Assembly (NCBI GenBank): GCA_039105265.1
Contig: JAPFFF010000074.1
Span: forward strand, 124,001 to 188,000
Source: Tritrichomonas musculus
Taxonomy: Eukaryota > Parabasalia > Tritrichomonadida > Tritrichomonadidae
DNA: 64,000 bases
Reading direction: 5' to 3'
Shown here: piece after piece, positions 26,517 through 37,000 of the stretch
How the letters are laid out: the number at the start of each line of letters is the position of its first letter
How positions within the stretch are numbered: position 1 is the first letter of the stretch
Position numbers and translations under genes: made by a program
The notes under the pieces: model-generated
The model's input: only the letters and a program-made list of their open reading frames with translations
Told to the model about the DNA's origin: nothing
Databases searched by the model: none

Positions 26517-29078
26517 TCATGCTTCTTCTTGAAATATATCAATATCGTATCTGTTTGCCTTACTTAATTGGTCTTTCTTCTGTGCATATAATTTTTCCTT
26601 ATATTCGAGGTAGCCACATTGCTGACCATAGATTTTATCAATCAAGTTGTTGATTATTCGATTATATTCTTCTTTATTTTCTCTTATCTCTTCTGTTGGT
26701 ATTTCAGCAGCTAATTGAGTCTTTTCAGCTAGTTTTTGGGCTCTCTGCTTGTCAGTCATACTGACATTTACTAAGTATGATAGTATCAATGATTCCATTG
26801 ATTGAATGAAAGCAATTGGCATTCCTTCCCAAGCACTCCTATTAGGATTGAATTCACCGTTTTCAAAGTTGATGACCTTTGACAAATTATTGATGAATGT
26901 TGTCATTCGATTACCAATCATTTGATTGTACTTTGATTTGTTGATTTTCTTCCATGCCAACCATTGAATGTAATTCATTGGCTGACCACCTTTTTCAATC
27001 TCTTTCTTGACATTGTTATCAAAGTAAATACAAAACAGTACATTTGAAACTGAAAGGTATGAAATGATTCTTGTTAATGGTTTGAATTGTGGGAATAATT
27101 GCCAGAAAACTTTCCAAACCTTTGCGAAATAGCTTGACCAATATGATGAAGGGCTTAATCGTTTGCTGACTTTTGGCTTACCTAAACCGAGTTCATTGTG
27201 ATAGAATTCTGTATATTTCTGAATGTCTTTATTTGGATTAATAATATATTCACCTTTCTCCCAATCTACGGAATCCTTTGATTTATTGAATTGTTCATTG
27301 AGCCAAACATTGAACGGTTTAGCTTTCCTTTCTACAGCTGATTTGACAACTGTCTTCCATACTTTCTTATAAGGAGAAGCAAATACAAGTTTATAACCGT
27401 TTATGATTTGTGGTACTCCTTTCTTATCAACTAATACAATATCATCAATCTTATCTCCGTTCAGGTCTGTTATAGCTTCTCCATTTGGGTCCATACCGTT
27501 TGTAGGAAGTAAACGATATTTTGGCTTTCCGTCTTGGTCTAGATGTGTATGACAGTAAATTGTTGCTTGGTCTCTGGTTGAGGCAGCAGGAATGTATTTG
27601 ATTCTGTAATTACCATTAATGATTAAATCAAGAAAGTTTTGTTTATAGTATGTTGAACTCTTGGCGGGTGATTGGATGTTAAGGTTTGTGAAATCTCTAT
27701 CAATGTTTTCAAGAACGGTTGGAGCATCTCTGTCCTCGCGTTTGCCTCTTACTGTTGCTGCTTTAGCTTTTTTAATTAAAGCATTGATTTCATCATCAGA
27801 TATTTTTTGTGCGAATGGATTTCCAGGTTTAAATATTTTTTGATTGAATTCAACTTTATCACCATCATCAATGAACTTACCATGCTTCTTTGGTTTATTT
27901 GCTTGTTGAGCGTAATCAGTGAATGTTTGATTGAGGTCATCACCATCTTCTCTATCAAAAACAAATGACTTCGAAAAATCGTCGGCGTCTGACATGACTC
28001 TTTTAGATGCTGAAAAATTATCAACAACATCATTTGGTTTCACAAATGGTCCTGGTTTAATTGATGGAGGTTTGATTGGTTGTATGACATCAGAGCCTTT
28101 GATAGGTTTTTTATTAATGATTGTGTCAAACACTCTGAAGAATGATGATAAACCTATAATTGATTTTCGTTCATTGGTTATATCAATGTTTCTCTTCATA
28201 TTATCTCTGATAGTTTCAAGTGTTTGATGTAATGCATCAACGTTTTCCTTTGCTTGTTCATCAAGTTTGTTTTGTGGTTTCTTTGCTGCTTCATAACATC
28301 TTGGTAGTACATTGAGCCATGGTTGATTATAGCCTAATTGCTTGAGCAATTCAATGTCATCATCTACCAAATCATAAGGAGACAGCAACAAGGATGATAG
28401 GTTATCTTCTTCTTCTTCTAGTTCTGGGAAGTTTAAAGTTATTGATGGTAGTGAATCATCTTGCTCCAAAAAACTTGTATTCAGTAATTCATCAGAATCA
28501 GAATCACTCGGAGTTATGCGTTTTCTTCTTGGTGTTCTTCGTTTATTAGTATCAAGTATTGGTTCATGAATGCTTGTTCTCTTTCTTCTTCCTTTATTGA
28601 TTTGTGGTGTTTGACTCTTTCTCGGTGGTTTGATGGGTGATGAACGAAAACCATCAGAACTATAATTTAAATCATCGTTGACAACAATATTAAAGTAATT
28701 GATAATGATATCAAGACTTTTTTTGTCTGTTGTGTACTCTTTTAAACTAAGGAATTGATTGCCTTTACTTTTAATACCTGCATTGATTTTGTTCATCAAT
28801 GAAACAAATCGACGAAACTTGACTTTCATTTCACGAATCTTTCCCACACTTCTTCCTGTATATTCATTGTTTTGTATTTGATACAACAAATTAATTAAAT
28901 CATTGGGGTGTTCTAGTTTGTATGTACCGAGAAACGTGTTCTTAAAATAATCTATCGGGTCATCTATTTCATCATCATCATCAGGTTTAGGTACCTCGCT
29001 GTCAAATATAGTATCATCAATATTACTTAAATCTAATTCAAAGCTATCAGATGAATTATTTTTGGCTTGTTTTGACAT
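26517..29078 (-). CDS. Large charged hypothetical protein (element 2)
   Basis: An 853-residue protein. The first 240 residues are acidic and Ser-rich with a basic patch (KPPRKSQTPQINKGRRKR). The middle is low in complexity and Lys/Asp-rich. A more ordered C-terminal half has TIYCHTHLDQDGKPKYR, FNVWLNEQFNKSKDSVDWEK and a hydrophobic stretch ISYLSVSNVLFCIYF. It is convergent with 26463 and divergent from the fibre-like gene (22 bases between starts). By size and charge it could match the long Lys/Asp-rich protein of element 3 at 60592, but I cannot align them. A scaffold or internal virion protein is one guess. Confidence 0.5.
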   Translation of the reverse strand: MSKQAKNNSSDSFELDLSNIDDTIFDSEVPKPDDDDEIDDPIDYFKNTFLGTYKLEHPNDLINLLYQIQNNEYTGRSVGKIREMKVKFRRFVSLMNKINAGIKSKGNQFLSLKEYTTDKKSLDIIINYFNIVVNDDLNYSSDGFRSSPIKPPRKSQTPQINKGRRKRTSIHEPILDTNKRRTPRRKRITPSDSDSDELLNTSFLEQDDSLPSITLNFPELEEEEDNLSSLLLSPYDLVDDDIELLKQLGYNQPWLNVLPRCYEAAKKPQNKLDEQAKENVDALHQTLETIRDNMKRNIDITNERKSIIGLSSFFRVFDTIINKKPIKGSDVIQPIKPPSIKPGPFVKPNDVVDNFSASKRVMSDADDFSKSFVFDREDGDDLNQTFTDYAQQANKPKKHGKFIDDGDKVEFNQKIFKPGNPFAQKISDDEINALIKKAKAATVRGKREDRDAPTVLENIDRDFTNLNIQSPAKSSTYYKQNFLDLIINGNYRIKYIPAASTRDQATIYCHTHLDQDGKPKYRLLPTNGMDPNGEAITDLNGDKIDDIVLVDKKGVPQIINGYKLVFASPYKKVWKTVVKSAVERKAKPFNVWLNEQFNKSKDSVDWEKGEYIINPNKDIQKYTEFYHNELGLGKPKVSKRLSPSSYWSSYFAKVWKVFWQLFPQFKPLTRIISYLSVSNVLFCIYFDNNVKKEIEKGGQPMNYIQWLAWKKINKSKYNQMIGNRMTTFINNLSKVINFENGEFNPNRSAWEGMPIAFIQSMESLILSYLVNVSMTDKQRAQKLAEKTQLAAEIPTEEIRENKEEYNRIINNLIDKIYGQQCGYLEYKEKLYAQKKDQLSKANRYDIDIFQEEA

Positions 29079-29100
29079 TGTTTAGTTTCTAATAAATTGA

Positions 29101-32100
29101 ATGTTTACGATTGAGCAGAGCGGACACATAACAAAAACAAATACTATTGACGGATTGATTAACGAGTACATTAAAAGATATGTCGACAATTATGTTATCA
29201 AAGGAGATTCATCGAATGGAAACGTAGGAGGTTCAAACGGTCATGGAATCACAGAGGAACAATTGAATGAAGCTGTTAACGGATTGCGTGATTACGTCAT
29301 CAACAATTATGCTTTATCAACTGATATACCCGAACCAATTGATTTAACGAATTATGCATTGAAGAGTGATATACCAGAAGTACTCAAAAATAGTGAGTTG
29401 CAATTGAACCCAAAGGAACAATTATCAGAAGAAGTTTTCCAGAAATTGATGGCTGATGATGTTAAACCATTATCAGCTAAAGCATCAATGTGTTTAACAA
29501 GTATGGCAGCTAATGAAGGTCTTCAAGCGGCTTTGGATTCTTGTGCCGAACGATATGTTCCAAAAGATGATTTGAAGAATTACATCACGAGAGATAATTT
29601 GAATGTATCAACTGAATACACAATTGATACTAAGACATATATGCTTCCTAATATAGGTCCAATACCAGAAGAATATGAAGAAAACGGAATGGATACATCT
29701 CACGTTTTACCGTTCAAAGAAGGTACACATTTGGTTGGTTATAAAGTAGACAATAGTGGTGATATATTCCATTTTGATATCAGATTTAAGACAAATGATT
29801 TATATGCTGATGATGAATATAACGTTAAACAACATGAAGCTGAAGGATTTGATAGTGAAGGTGAGTATTTTGAATTAGTGTGGGATGAAGTTAGTGGAGC
29901 AATTTATGATAGATATCAATACCTTCCAATAACAATAACATTAGCAGAAACAGAAGATGAATTAGCATTGAAGAGTGATATCCCAGAACCTGTTGATTTA
30001 ACACAGTATTATACTAGTGCACAAGCTGATGAGAAGTTTGTTGATGAGGATGAATTGGCTTATGAATTAGATAAGTATGAAACGAAAACAGTCGCAGAAG
30101 GAAAATATGCAATGAAGAGTGAAATCCCAGAGATTATTGAGGGACAAACAACGATTCAATTCGAAATCGTCAATAATACAATTCCTGATTTGGATTACAA
30201 CACATATCATGAACTGATAGAGAAATACGGGTTGGATATTGTTTCATCAAACAGTTTTTATACGGGTCATTATGTTCATGTAGACTATTCGTACAATGAC
30301 AATGATGACGAACAACCCTCTCAGATAATGCGGATGGAAGGAAAAGATTCAAGTATTTGGTTTTTGTATGACAGCCATGAATTAATAAATCCAGGAACTG
30401 GTGAAACACCAGAAATTTTATCGTGTTCAATTACCAAAACTATCGAACCAACAGACAGAAACGCTTATTCAGCTAGATATGTGTCGAACACTTATGCATT
30501 GAAGAGTGATATACCAGAACCTGTTGATTTGACACCGTATTATACTAGTGCACAAGCTGATGAGAAGTTTGTTGATGAGGATGAATTGGCTTATGAATTA
30601 GATAAGTATGAGACCAAGGATGTGGCTAATGGGAAGTATATTTCAAAAGACAATGTCATAAATGATATTCCAATACAAGCTGGAGGTGAGAATATTGATT
30701 TTGAATGTAATGGTTCGTATTTATCTCGATTTCTTACTCCAAATTGCAACAAACTACTAGCCGACCTCATACAATATGGATTTTATATTGAATGTGAAAA
30801 TTATGAAAATGGGAATTATGTCTATGATGGAACTGATGATACAAGATATTTATTTAGCCATGAGACAAATAAATCGTCAATAATTCGTATCATAAAGGAT
30901 TTTGATGGACTTCTCAATGGTTATTATGTTGGTCCGAGTGGAAGTGTTGAACCTCCGAAAAATGTCTCTGTTGTCAGGCTCAATACTCCAGAAGTGTCCA
31001 TTGCAACAACCCAAACTCTCAAAGAATTTGCTCTCAAAACGGATATCCCTGAGATACCCACAGATTTGATTAATGAATCTGCACTGAGTACTGTGTTGGC
31101 ACCGTATGCTAAAACCCAGGACTTACAGTCTTATAGACAATATAATGATTTTGGCACTAATAGTATTATCACAAAAGTTCTACCTATAACAGTAAAACGT
31201 TTTGTGTTTGATAAAGATTTATACAATTATGATACTGCTCATATACCATTTCATGTAGGAGCTCATTTAATAGGGTCATATGATGTAATTGATGTTGGTA
31301 ATAATTTACTTTCTACCAATAATAAGCTTGATATTATATTTGAACCTGAACAAATCATTGATAAATATGAACCTAATTATAGATTTCAAATGTTTTATCA
31401 TGATGAACTTCATAGTTATTTTGTTTGGGAAGAGTATTCAGGTGCTATATATGGACGAGATGATAACATTGCAAATTCTCTGTTTTTAGTTTCAATAACA
31501 TCGGCTACAATAGAAACAAATGATGAAATAGCATTAAAGAGTCAATTACCAGAACCAGTTGATTTAACCAATTATGCATTGAAGTCAAATGTCATAACAG
31601 AAGAACAACTAATAAAAAAATGTACTATTGATTGCGGACCGATTACAGAGGGCGGTGAAATATCAATTCATTATCTAAAACTTGAAAACAATGTAATTAC
31701 ACTGGAATATATAGTAGGTGATTATGCGCTATGTTTGGAAATAAGAATATTGTTCTATGATATGACTGGAAATCCTCATAACATTGTTCTTGTATTACAT
31801 CAAAGAACTGTGTATTTTGACAATTTCAAATTCCCATTCTATTATGAAGACACAGTTGATATAGCATCAGGTAGACCCCTGACATATAATTTCCCGATAG
31901 GTGGATATTCTTGGACAACTACTCAGGAATTATTAGATGCTAAACAAATATATTCAAGATGCATCATGTCCCGAGGTTATTTAGCAACATTCAAGGCTGC
32001 TATTTACGGAACTCAATCAAACACAACAATCACTCATTACTCTCCGATTGAATCATCAATGAACTCTGTTAGTGATTTCGTTATTGGTTCTCCTGTGTAT

Positions 32101-32460
32101 ATGACAGGTAAGGTTTACAAACATGTTGGTGATGAATGGAAACCATCAACAGCTGATGATACAACTGATTGTATTTGTAGTGTCAAGACATCTGGAACAT
32201 GGAAAGAATATGTCGGCATATGTGTGAGAATTGATGACAAAAATAAATGTATCACATTTAGTTCACATGGTGATTATATGGTTCGCGTTAATGATTCATC
32301 ATGTTATTCAATCGGTGATGAGGTGTTTATCGATAATGAAGACAATAAGCTGAAAGTTCTTTCAGGTGAGACAGCGATAACATCAAAAATAAAACGCATG
32401 ACAGTGGGTATTATTACAAGTATCATTGATGAAAGAACATTAGCTGTATTCAAAGAGTAA
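29101..32460 (+). CDS. Fibre-like protein with repeated ALKSDIPEPVDLT modules (element 2)
   Basis: An 1119-residue protein. The phrase (Y)ALKSDIPEPVDLT and close variants recur at least five times along the chain, separating globular blocks of 90-180 residues. One block containing YYTSAQADEKFVDEDELAYE is present twice, near-identically (about 30000 and 30530). Such phrases are common in trimeric tail and capsid fibres of viruses and phages. The last 130 residues (FVIGSPVYMTGKVYKH, YVGICVRIDDKNKCITF) look like a small beta-barrel tip or decoration domain. It is probably a receptor-binding or surface fibre. The N terminus HITKTNTIDGLINEYIK could be the attachment helix. The family is inferred from pattern only. 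Confidence 0.6.
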   Translation: MFTIEQSGHITKTNTIDGLINEYIKRYVDNYVIKGDSSNGNVGGSNGHGITEEQLNEAVNGLRDYVINNYALSTDIPEPIDLTNYALKSDIPEVLKNSELQLNPKEQLSEEVFQKLMADDVKPLSAKASMCLTSMAANEGLQAALDSCAERYVPKDDLKNYITRDNLNVSTEYTIDTKTYMLPNIGPIPEEYEENGMDTSHVLPFKEGTHLVGYKVDNSGDIFHFDIRFKTNDLYADDEYNVKQHEAEGFDSEGEYFELVWDEVSGAIYDRYQYLPITITLAETEDELALKSDIPEPVDLTQYYTSAQADEKFVDEDELAYELDKYETKTVAEGKYAMKSEIPEIIEGQTTIQFEIVNNTIPDLDYNTYHELIEKYGLDIVSSNSFYTGHYVHVDYSYNDNDDEQPSQIMRMEGKDSSIWFLYDSHELINPGTGETPEILSCSITKTIEPTDRNAYSARYVSNTYALKSDIPEPVDLTPYYTSAQADEKFVDEDELAYELDKYETKDVANGKYISKDNVINDIPIQAGGENIDFECNGSYLSRFLTPNCNKLLADLIQYGFYIECENYENGNYVYDGTDDTRYLFSHETNKSSIIRIIKDFDGLLNGYYVGPSGSVEPPKNVSVVRLNTPEVSIATTQTLKEFALKTDIPEIPTDLINESALSTVLAPYAKTQDLQSYRQYNDFGTNSIITKVLPITVKRFVFDKDLYNYDTAHIPFHVGAHLIGSYDVIDVGNNLLSTNNKLDIIFEPEQIIDKYEPNYRFQMFYHDELHSYFVWEEYSGAIYGRDDNIANSLFLVSITSATIETNDEIALKSQLPEPVDLTNYALKSNVITEEQLIKKCTIDCGPITEGGEISIHYLKLENNVITLEYIVGDYALCLEIRILFYDMTGNPHNIVLVLHQRTVYFDNFKFPFYYEDTVDIASGRPLTYNFPIGGYSWTTTQELLDAKQIYSRCIMSRGYLATFKAAIYGTQSNTTITHYSPIESSMNSVSDFVIGSPVYMTGKVYKHVGDEWKPSTADDTTDCICSVKTSGTWKEYVGICVRIDDKNKCITFSSHGDYMVRVNDSSCYSIGDEVFIDNEDNKLKVLSGETAITSKIKRMTVGIITSIIDERTLAVFKE

Positions 32461-32535
32461 ATCAATTGATTGATTTTCATTTTATTTTTGTTCATTTATT
32501 TATTAATTCATGATTTCAATACATATCTGGTCAAA

Positions 32536-32577
32536 GAAGAATTTTTCTTCAGAAAAAGTTCTCGAAAAATTTTTCGA
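32536..32577. repeat. Two adjacent perfect inverted repeats
   Basis: GAAGAATTTTTCTTC (32536-32550) is a 6-bp stem with a 3-base loop, and TCGAAAAATTTTTCGA (32562-32577) is a perfect 16-base palindrome. They lie 75-120 bases past the fibre-like stop codon and could be a transcript-end structure or a protein-binding site. Confidence 0.7.
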
Positions 32578-32660
32578 TAATATTGCTATAAATGTGTAAA
32601 CCAATATAGTATATAACCATTTAAATATAAATCTGTAAATGAAAACTATTATTATACGGC

Positions 32661-32735
32661 AATGATATGGCATGATGGGTATTGTGTCTACAGAGACCTT
32701 GTAAAGGTGGTAGGTTCGATTCACATACATGACAC
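32661..32735 (+). tRNA. Possible degenerate tRNA-like sequence with A and B boxes
   Basis: TGGCATGATGGG (32668-32679) is close to the Pol III A box, and GGTTCGATTCA (32713-32723) is close to the B box. They are spaced as in a tRNA gene, and TTTT follows at 32736-32739. A loop TTGTAAA would give anticodon GTA (Tyr). However, the acceptor arm and T stem pair poorly, so this is at best a decayed tRNA or a tRNA-derived promoter, not a working tRNA. Confidence 0.25.
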
Positions 32736-32874
32736 TTTTCTGTATTATTTTATATATTATCCTAGAAAATGTAGAAAGCAACCGCTGGATTCGAAAGATA
32801 ATAATATAAGAGAGGCAGAATGTACAACCCGTATACATTAAAACAATTCATGAAAAAAAACTATTATAAATGGT

Positions 32875-33014
32875 TTCCCACAAAGAACCGTCAAAAACTA
32901 AAAACACTTTAACGTGTTCCCACAAAGAACCGTCAAAATACACCGTACTCTTTACATTAATAATCTTTATACATATTACTTTAATAATAACACTGAATGA
33001 CGGTTCTTTGTGGG
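32875..33014. repeat. 140-bp segment with 17-bp inverted ends and an internal direct copy
   Basis: CCCACAAAGAACCGTCA begins at 32877 and is repeated directly at about 32919, within a 22-base identical block. Its reverse complement TGACGGTTCTTTGTGGG closes the segment at 32998-33014. The layout resembles a small non-autonomous inverted-repeat element or a regulatory hairpin inside element 2. No coding capacity is seen. Confidence 0.75.
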
Positions 33015-33102
33015 TTTTTGCTTTCTTGTTTTTGTTTTTTTTTGTTCAATCAGTGGAGTACAAAAATAAAAAAATATAAATGTTTCATTTATTTTTATTC
33101 AT

Positions 33103-33861
33103 TCATGATTGAAATTGATTAAAGTATTCATCGATGAGTGTGTGTAATTGTTCAAGATGTCTTGTTTGAATTCTTATTGTACACATATTGATATCATAAT
33201 CATCAGCACCAAATGTTCGTTTAACAATATTCTTGATATCTTTGTTTGGACTCATTGCTATTGGTAAATTGTCTTTGAAATACCATCTTTCTTCTTCATT
33301 TCGATAATGATTAATGATTTGTCGAAAGTTAGATTTATGACGACGGACTAAATGAAGAATAACATTGTCATTATCGTTTAATATTGTTTCTTTCCAAATC
33401 AAATACTTATAATCATGTTCCCTATTGACTGGAACCATTCGAGGACGTTGTTCATTAATTGTTTCAGTTAATTGTTGTCTTTCACGTTCAAAGTGTGAAT
33501 CAAGAAGCTTCATGATATATAATGCATAAACAGGCGATGCATACATTGCTACATGATTGACAAGCAATCGATGAATGTAATATCCACGTAATCCATTACC
33601 AACATTTTGCCTATTTTGGACTAATATTTCGACTGTGCAATTTTGCACTCTCGCCAATTCATCAAGAATCTCGTGTGTTTCATTTAAATTAAGCCATCTT
33701 GTTGGTTGTTTATTTGAATTGCATGCTGTTATGATTGATTGCATTTGATACATATCATCTTTAATTGAATGAATGATTCTCAAACGTTGATTATATTGAA
33801 TGTATTCATAATCTTCATTAATTGCTTGAACTGTTGCTGTTTGGTTGTTAGTTGCTGACAT
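33103..33861 (-). CDS. KilA-N domain protein (element 2)
   Basis: I use the ATG at 33861 (MSATNNQTATVQ), giving 252 residues. The frame is open for 62 codons upstream, but that part crosses a palindromic spacer and a TTTATTTTTG motif (minus strand, 33895-33904). Residues about 45-125 carry the KilA-N pattern: PTRWLNLNETHEILDELARV, then GLRGYYIHRLLVNHVAMYAS and a following helix. KilA-N is a DNA-binding domain common in large DNA viruses and phages. The C-terminal half (KYLIWKETILNDNDNVILH) is unassigned. It lies next to the polymerase on the same strand and may regulate element genes or replication. Confidence 0.7.
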   Translation of the reverse strand: MSATNNQTATVQAINEDYEYIQYNQRLRIIHSIKDDMYQMQSIITACNSNKQPTRWLNLNETHEILDELARVQNCTVEILVQNRQNVGNGLRGYYIHRLLVNHVAMYASPVYALYIMKLLDSHFERERQQLTETINEQRPRMVPVNREHDYKYLIWKETILNDNDNVILHLVRRHKSNFRQIINHYRNEEERWYFKDNLPIAMSPNKDIKNIVKRTFGADDYDINMCTIRIQTRHLEQLHTLIDEYFNQFQS

Positions 33862-33908
33862 TGTAGCCTTTTGATTAGCTGATAAAAAAACATTCAAAAA
33901 TAAAACAA

Positions 33909-33937
33909 TTTTGCAAAGCAAAAGGGGACAAGGTCCC
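33909..33937 (-). repeat. Dual-hairpin element, spacer copy
   Basis: On the minus strand: GGGAC, CTT, GTCCC, C, then TTTTGC, TTT, GCAAAA. That is two small perfect stems with 3-base loops, side by side in 29 bases. The same architecture, with the same stems and different loops, occurs inside the ATPase gene at 41502-41530. Here it lies just upstream of the KilA-N start. Confidence 0.8.
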
Positions 33938-34047
33938 TTCAAAAATAAATTGATTTTCATTGATGATTTTTCGACTGGGGGAAATATCCCACTCGTTTCG
34001 TTTAATGATTTCATGGTCGGTGCGATTTTGCATAGACCACAATTCAT

Positions 34048-37000
34048 TTAATGATTCTCAATGAAATAATCCTTTGCAGTGAATCCATTGACATAAGGAC
34101 AACAACAATGATTCGATAATACTAACATTTTTGAATGTGCTGCTGTTAAAGCATTTTTGATAACAGTTATTTTACTCATCAGTTGTGAATTTAATTGAAG
34201 GTTTATATTCTTTCCTTTCATTACTGATTGCTTTTCAATGACATTTTTGTAATCACTTGATTTGATGTTGTTCTTCTTCAATGATATACCTTTGAGTTTT
34301 AATGAAATTGTTTTGTCATCTGACCAAATGGTATAACATTTAGCGCACAAAGCAACTTGATTTGCTCCGAACTTTTCTACACAACAACCGAGAATCTTTT
34401 TCTCATCATATACATCATTGATTGCTGGGTTTGGCATAAATGAATAAATGTGTTTATCATAAAATGTTTTGTCTTTGATGACGTAATCAAACAACTGGTC
34501 AATCGGTTTATTCATATCACCAGCGATTGACATGTAAAGGCTGTCTGTATCGACCGAGTTGAAATGAATCTTATTCATGTCAATGCATTTGTAAAGAAAG
34601 TCATAAAGGAAAGTCAAATACCAGTATTTCGCGTTATCTAATGTCCAAAATGATTCCTGAAGACATGTATTACATTTGAATGAATGAGGTTGTGATTGTA
34701 TCAAATAACAATCATTTGACAATTTACATCCATTACGATAAGTATCGGATGCAATCAATTGAAAGGCTTTATTTTTATCAACAATTCTGACTTTATTAAA
34801 GTTCTCTGAATTCATACCGTCATAACCGTAAGAACCGTTCATGCTAATCTTGTAAAACTTTTCATTGCCTTTTGTCTTTCCTGACAATATATCTTGACGC
34901 TTCTTCATAAACTCACAAACAAATTGATTGAATCCGTCATGAGCTTCATATAAACTTAAGCTCTTAATGTCATCAACAATAAGTCCGTGGTCAATTAAAA
35001 ACCATAAATAATAGTTCGAGAACGTCATAAAAGTACCGCATGTATCAAGCAACATTGTCAGCTTTCTTGTTTCTTTATCTGCTGAATTCAGTTTATTGTC
35101 TTTCATGTATTTGTACATATAGCTTCCGATTGTTTGTTCATCATTCATTATATTGATGTTTCTAAATACAGGGGGAAAGTTAATCAAATCATTAATTTTA
35201 TTCTTCGGGCATCTTAATTTGACTTCAGCTTTGAATATAAACTCAGGGTTTGCATCAAATCGCTTCTTTGATTGAATGATATTCATTGAAGCATTAAATA
35301 CCTTTTCATTCTTGTTTCCTTGTTCATCATAAACATCAAATCGTTTTATAAATGAACCAGGCATGTACATGATTCCTCCGTGATAAGGATTAAATGAATG
35401 TTTTACAGAACTGAATGATGAAGGATACAATGAATTGAAATCAATACCAGCTACGTGAGAGACTGTGTTTGAAGTGTCATAGCTGATGATTCTGTCATTG
35501 ATAGCATCATATTTGAGTTTATTGATTAATGTTTGTCCTCTGATGTTCACTCGATGAAGTACATTTGATAATCCTCCCGTTATGTTCTCTCTCAAATTGT
35601 AGTATTCTTTTTCATCAGTTATGAGTGTTGGCAGGTGATGAAGCTTGCAGAATTTCTTCAATTGTATCTTTGTTCTTGTTATCTTATCATCATCACGTTG
35701 TCTCAAACGATTACATTCAGCACAAGCCAATAAACAGTTATCAATCTGATGTCCTTTGTTGTTATCTATTCGGTCAAGTGTCGGTTTATTGGTATGAGTA
35801 AAGTGTTCACCACACAAATGACATTTACCTGTTTCATTTGATTCATACATTTTCATGAATACATCAAAATCTTTTTCACTAACACATTTTGATATATCTC
35901 GCTGATTTTGATTCATCTGATTGTGCTTCATGTCTTGCTTTCGATAGTTATCACATTTATTTAACCACCATTTCATTGTTGGTTTGAATGTGTTTGATTT
36001 GTTTATGATTTCATAGTCGTTCTTCGGGTTGAAATCTTTATAAGCGAGAGCATATTTGATACATGAAGCATTCTTTGATAACGAAAGATTGCTAATCAAA
36101 TCAACTTTATATTCAGCATTCATTTGAATAAGGTTGTCAATCGGTTTAATCATCATTTCAACATCATTGTCATTGTATGACAACAAGTAATCCCAACGTG
36201 TTGCAAACCTCTTTGAATCAATCAAATACTCTTCATAATCAGCTTTTGTTAATGGATTCTTTTGATTGAGATAACTGTAGAAGTCTTCATATTTGAATGG
36301 TTCACTCTTTGATAACACTTCATTATAATTATCATTGTTGATTGCTTCATAAGGAAATACACCTTTCGAACTGTTAGATATACCGCCAAAATCGATTCCA
36401 AATTGTTTGAGCGTACCACCAGCAACAAATGCTTGTGCGTCAATGAATCGTAATCGAATAGGATACTTTGATGATTTCAATATGAATTGTTTCAATAATG
36501 TAGCTGTTCCAATCATTCCACTATCGATAGACCAATGATTTTTAATCAATTGCTCTTTGAATAAGTTTGAGTCAAAACGTGATGAATTAAAACCGAACAC
36601 TGTTATTGTTTTCAATGATGTATCTATTTTATTGAGTTCATCTTCTGATTTATCTTTAATGAATGATTTTAAATGATTCAACTTATCAACATACACATCA
36701 CATCCAACAACGAATAACCAGTCAATCCATTTGGCAATGAATTCATTTGTTCGTATATCAAAGTTCTTTGTTATCAAACCTTTATCAAGTTTCACACATG
36801 ATGAAACACTTAAAGGAATCAATCGAGAATTGATAACAGATTTATCACTGACTTTCTTTTCAATCTTTTGCTCCATTGTTTCAAAATCATAAGTGATATA
36901 ATGAATTGTTGGCTTCCATTCAAGTTCATATGAAAGACAATACAAATAAACAGGATTGTTTAAAATGTGTGGACAGTATGGCAAAGCTTCTCGTGAAGGA

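Larger units (their letters stand above)
32461..33102. other. Non-coding interior region of element 2 with palindromes and tRNA-like boxes
   Basis: A 640-base gap in an otherwise packed element. It contains two perfect palindrome or hairpin sites (32536-32550 and 32562-32577), a tRNA-like segment with A- and B-box matches (32661-32735), and a 140-bp segment with inverted ends (32875-33014). The minus-strand open frame across 32503-32838 has atypical composition and I do not count it as a gene. Confidence 0.7.

Noticed and set aside
32503-32838. Minus-strand 111-codon frame rich in Ile, Tyr and Phe
   Set aside because: It crosses palindromes and the tRNA-like boxes, has no counterpart in other elements and its composition is that of AT-rich spacer.
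33862-34047. Upstream extension of the KilA-N frame to an earlier ATG
   Set aside because: The extension runs through the dual-hairpin spacer and a TTTATTTTTG word; the internal ATG at 33861 gives a normal KilA-N protein start.
35690-35835. The HNH block in the element 2 polymerase read as an intein
   Set aside because: No splicing blocks with Cys/Ser at the start and His-Asn at the end were seen around it, and it does not interrupt a conserved catalytic motif.
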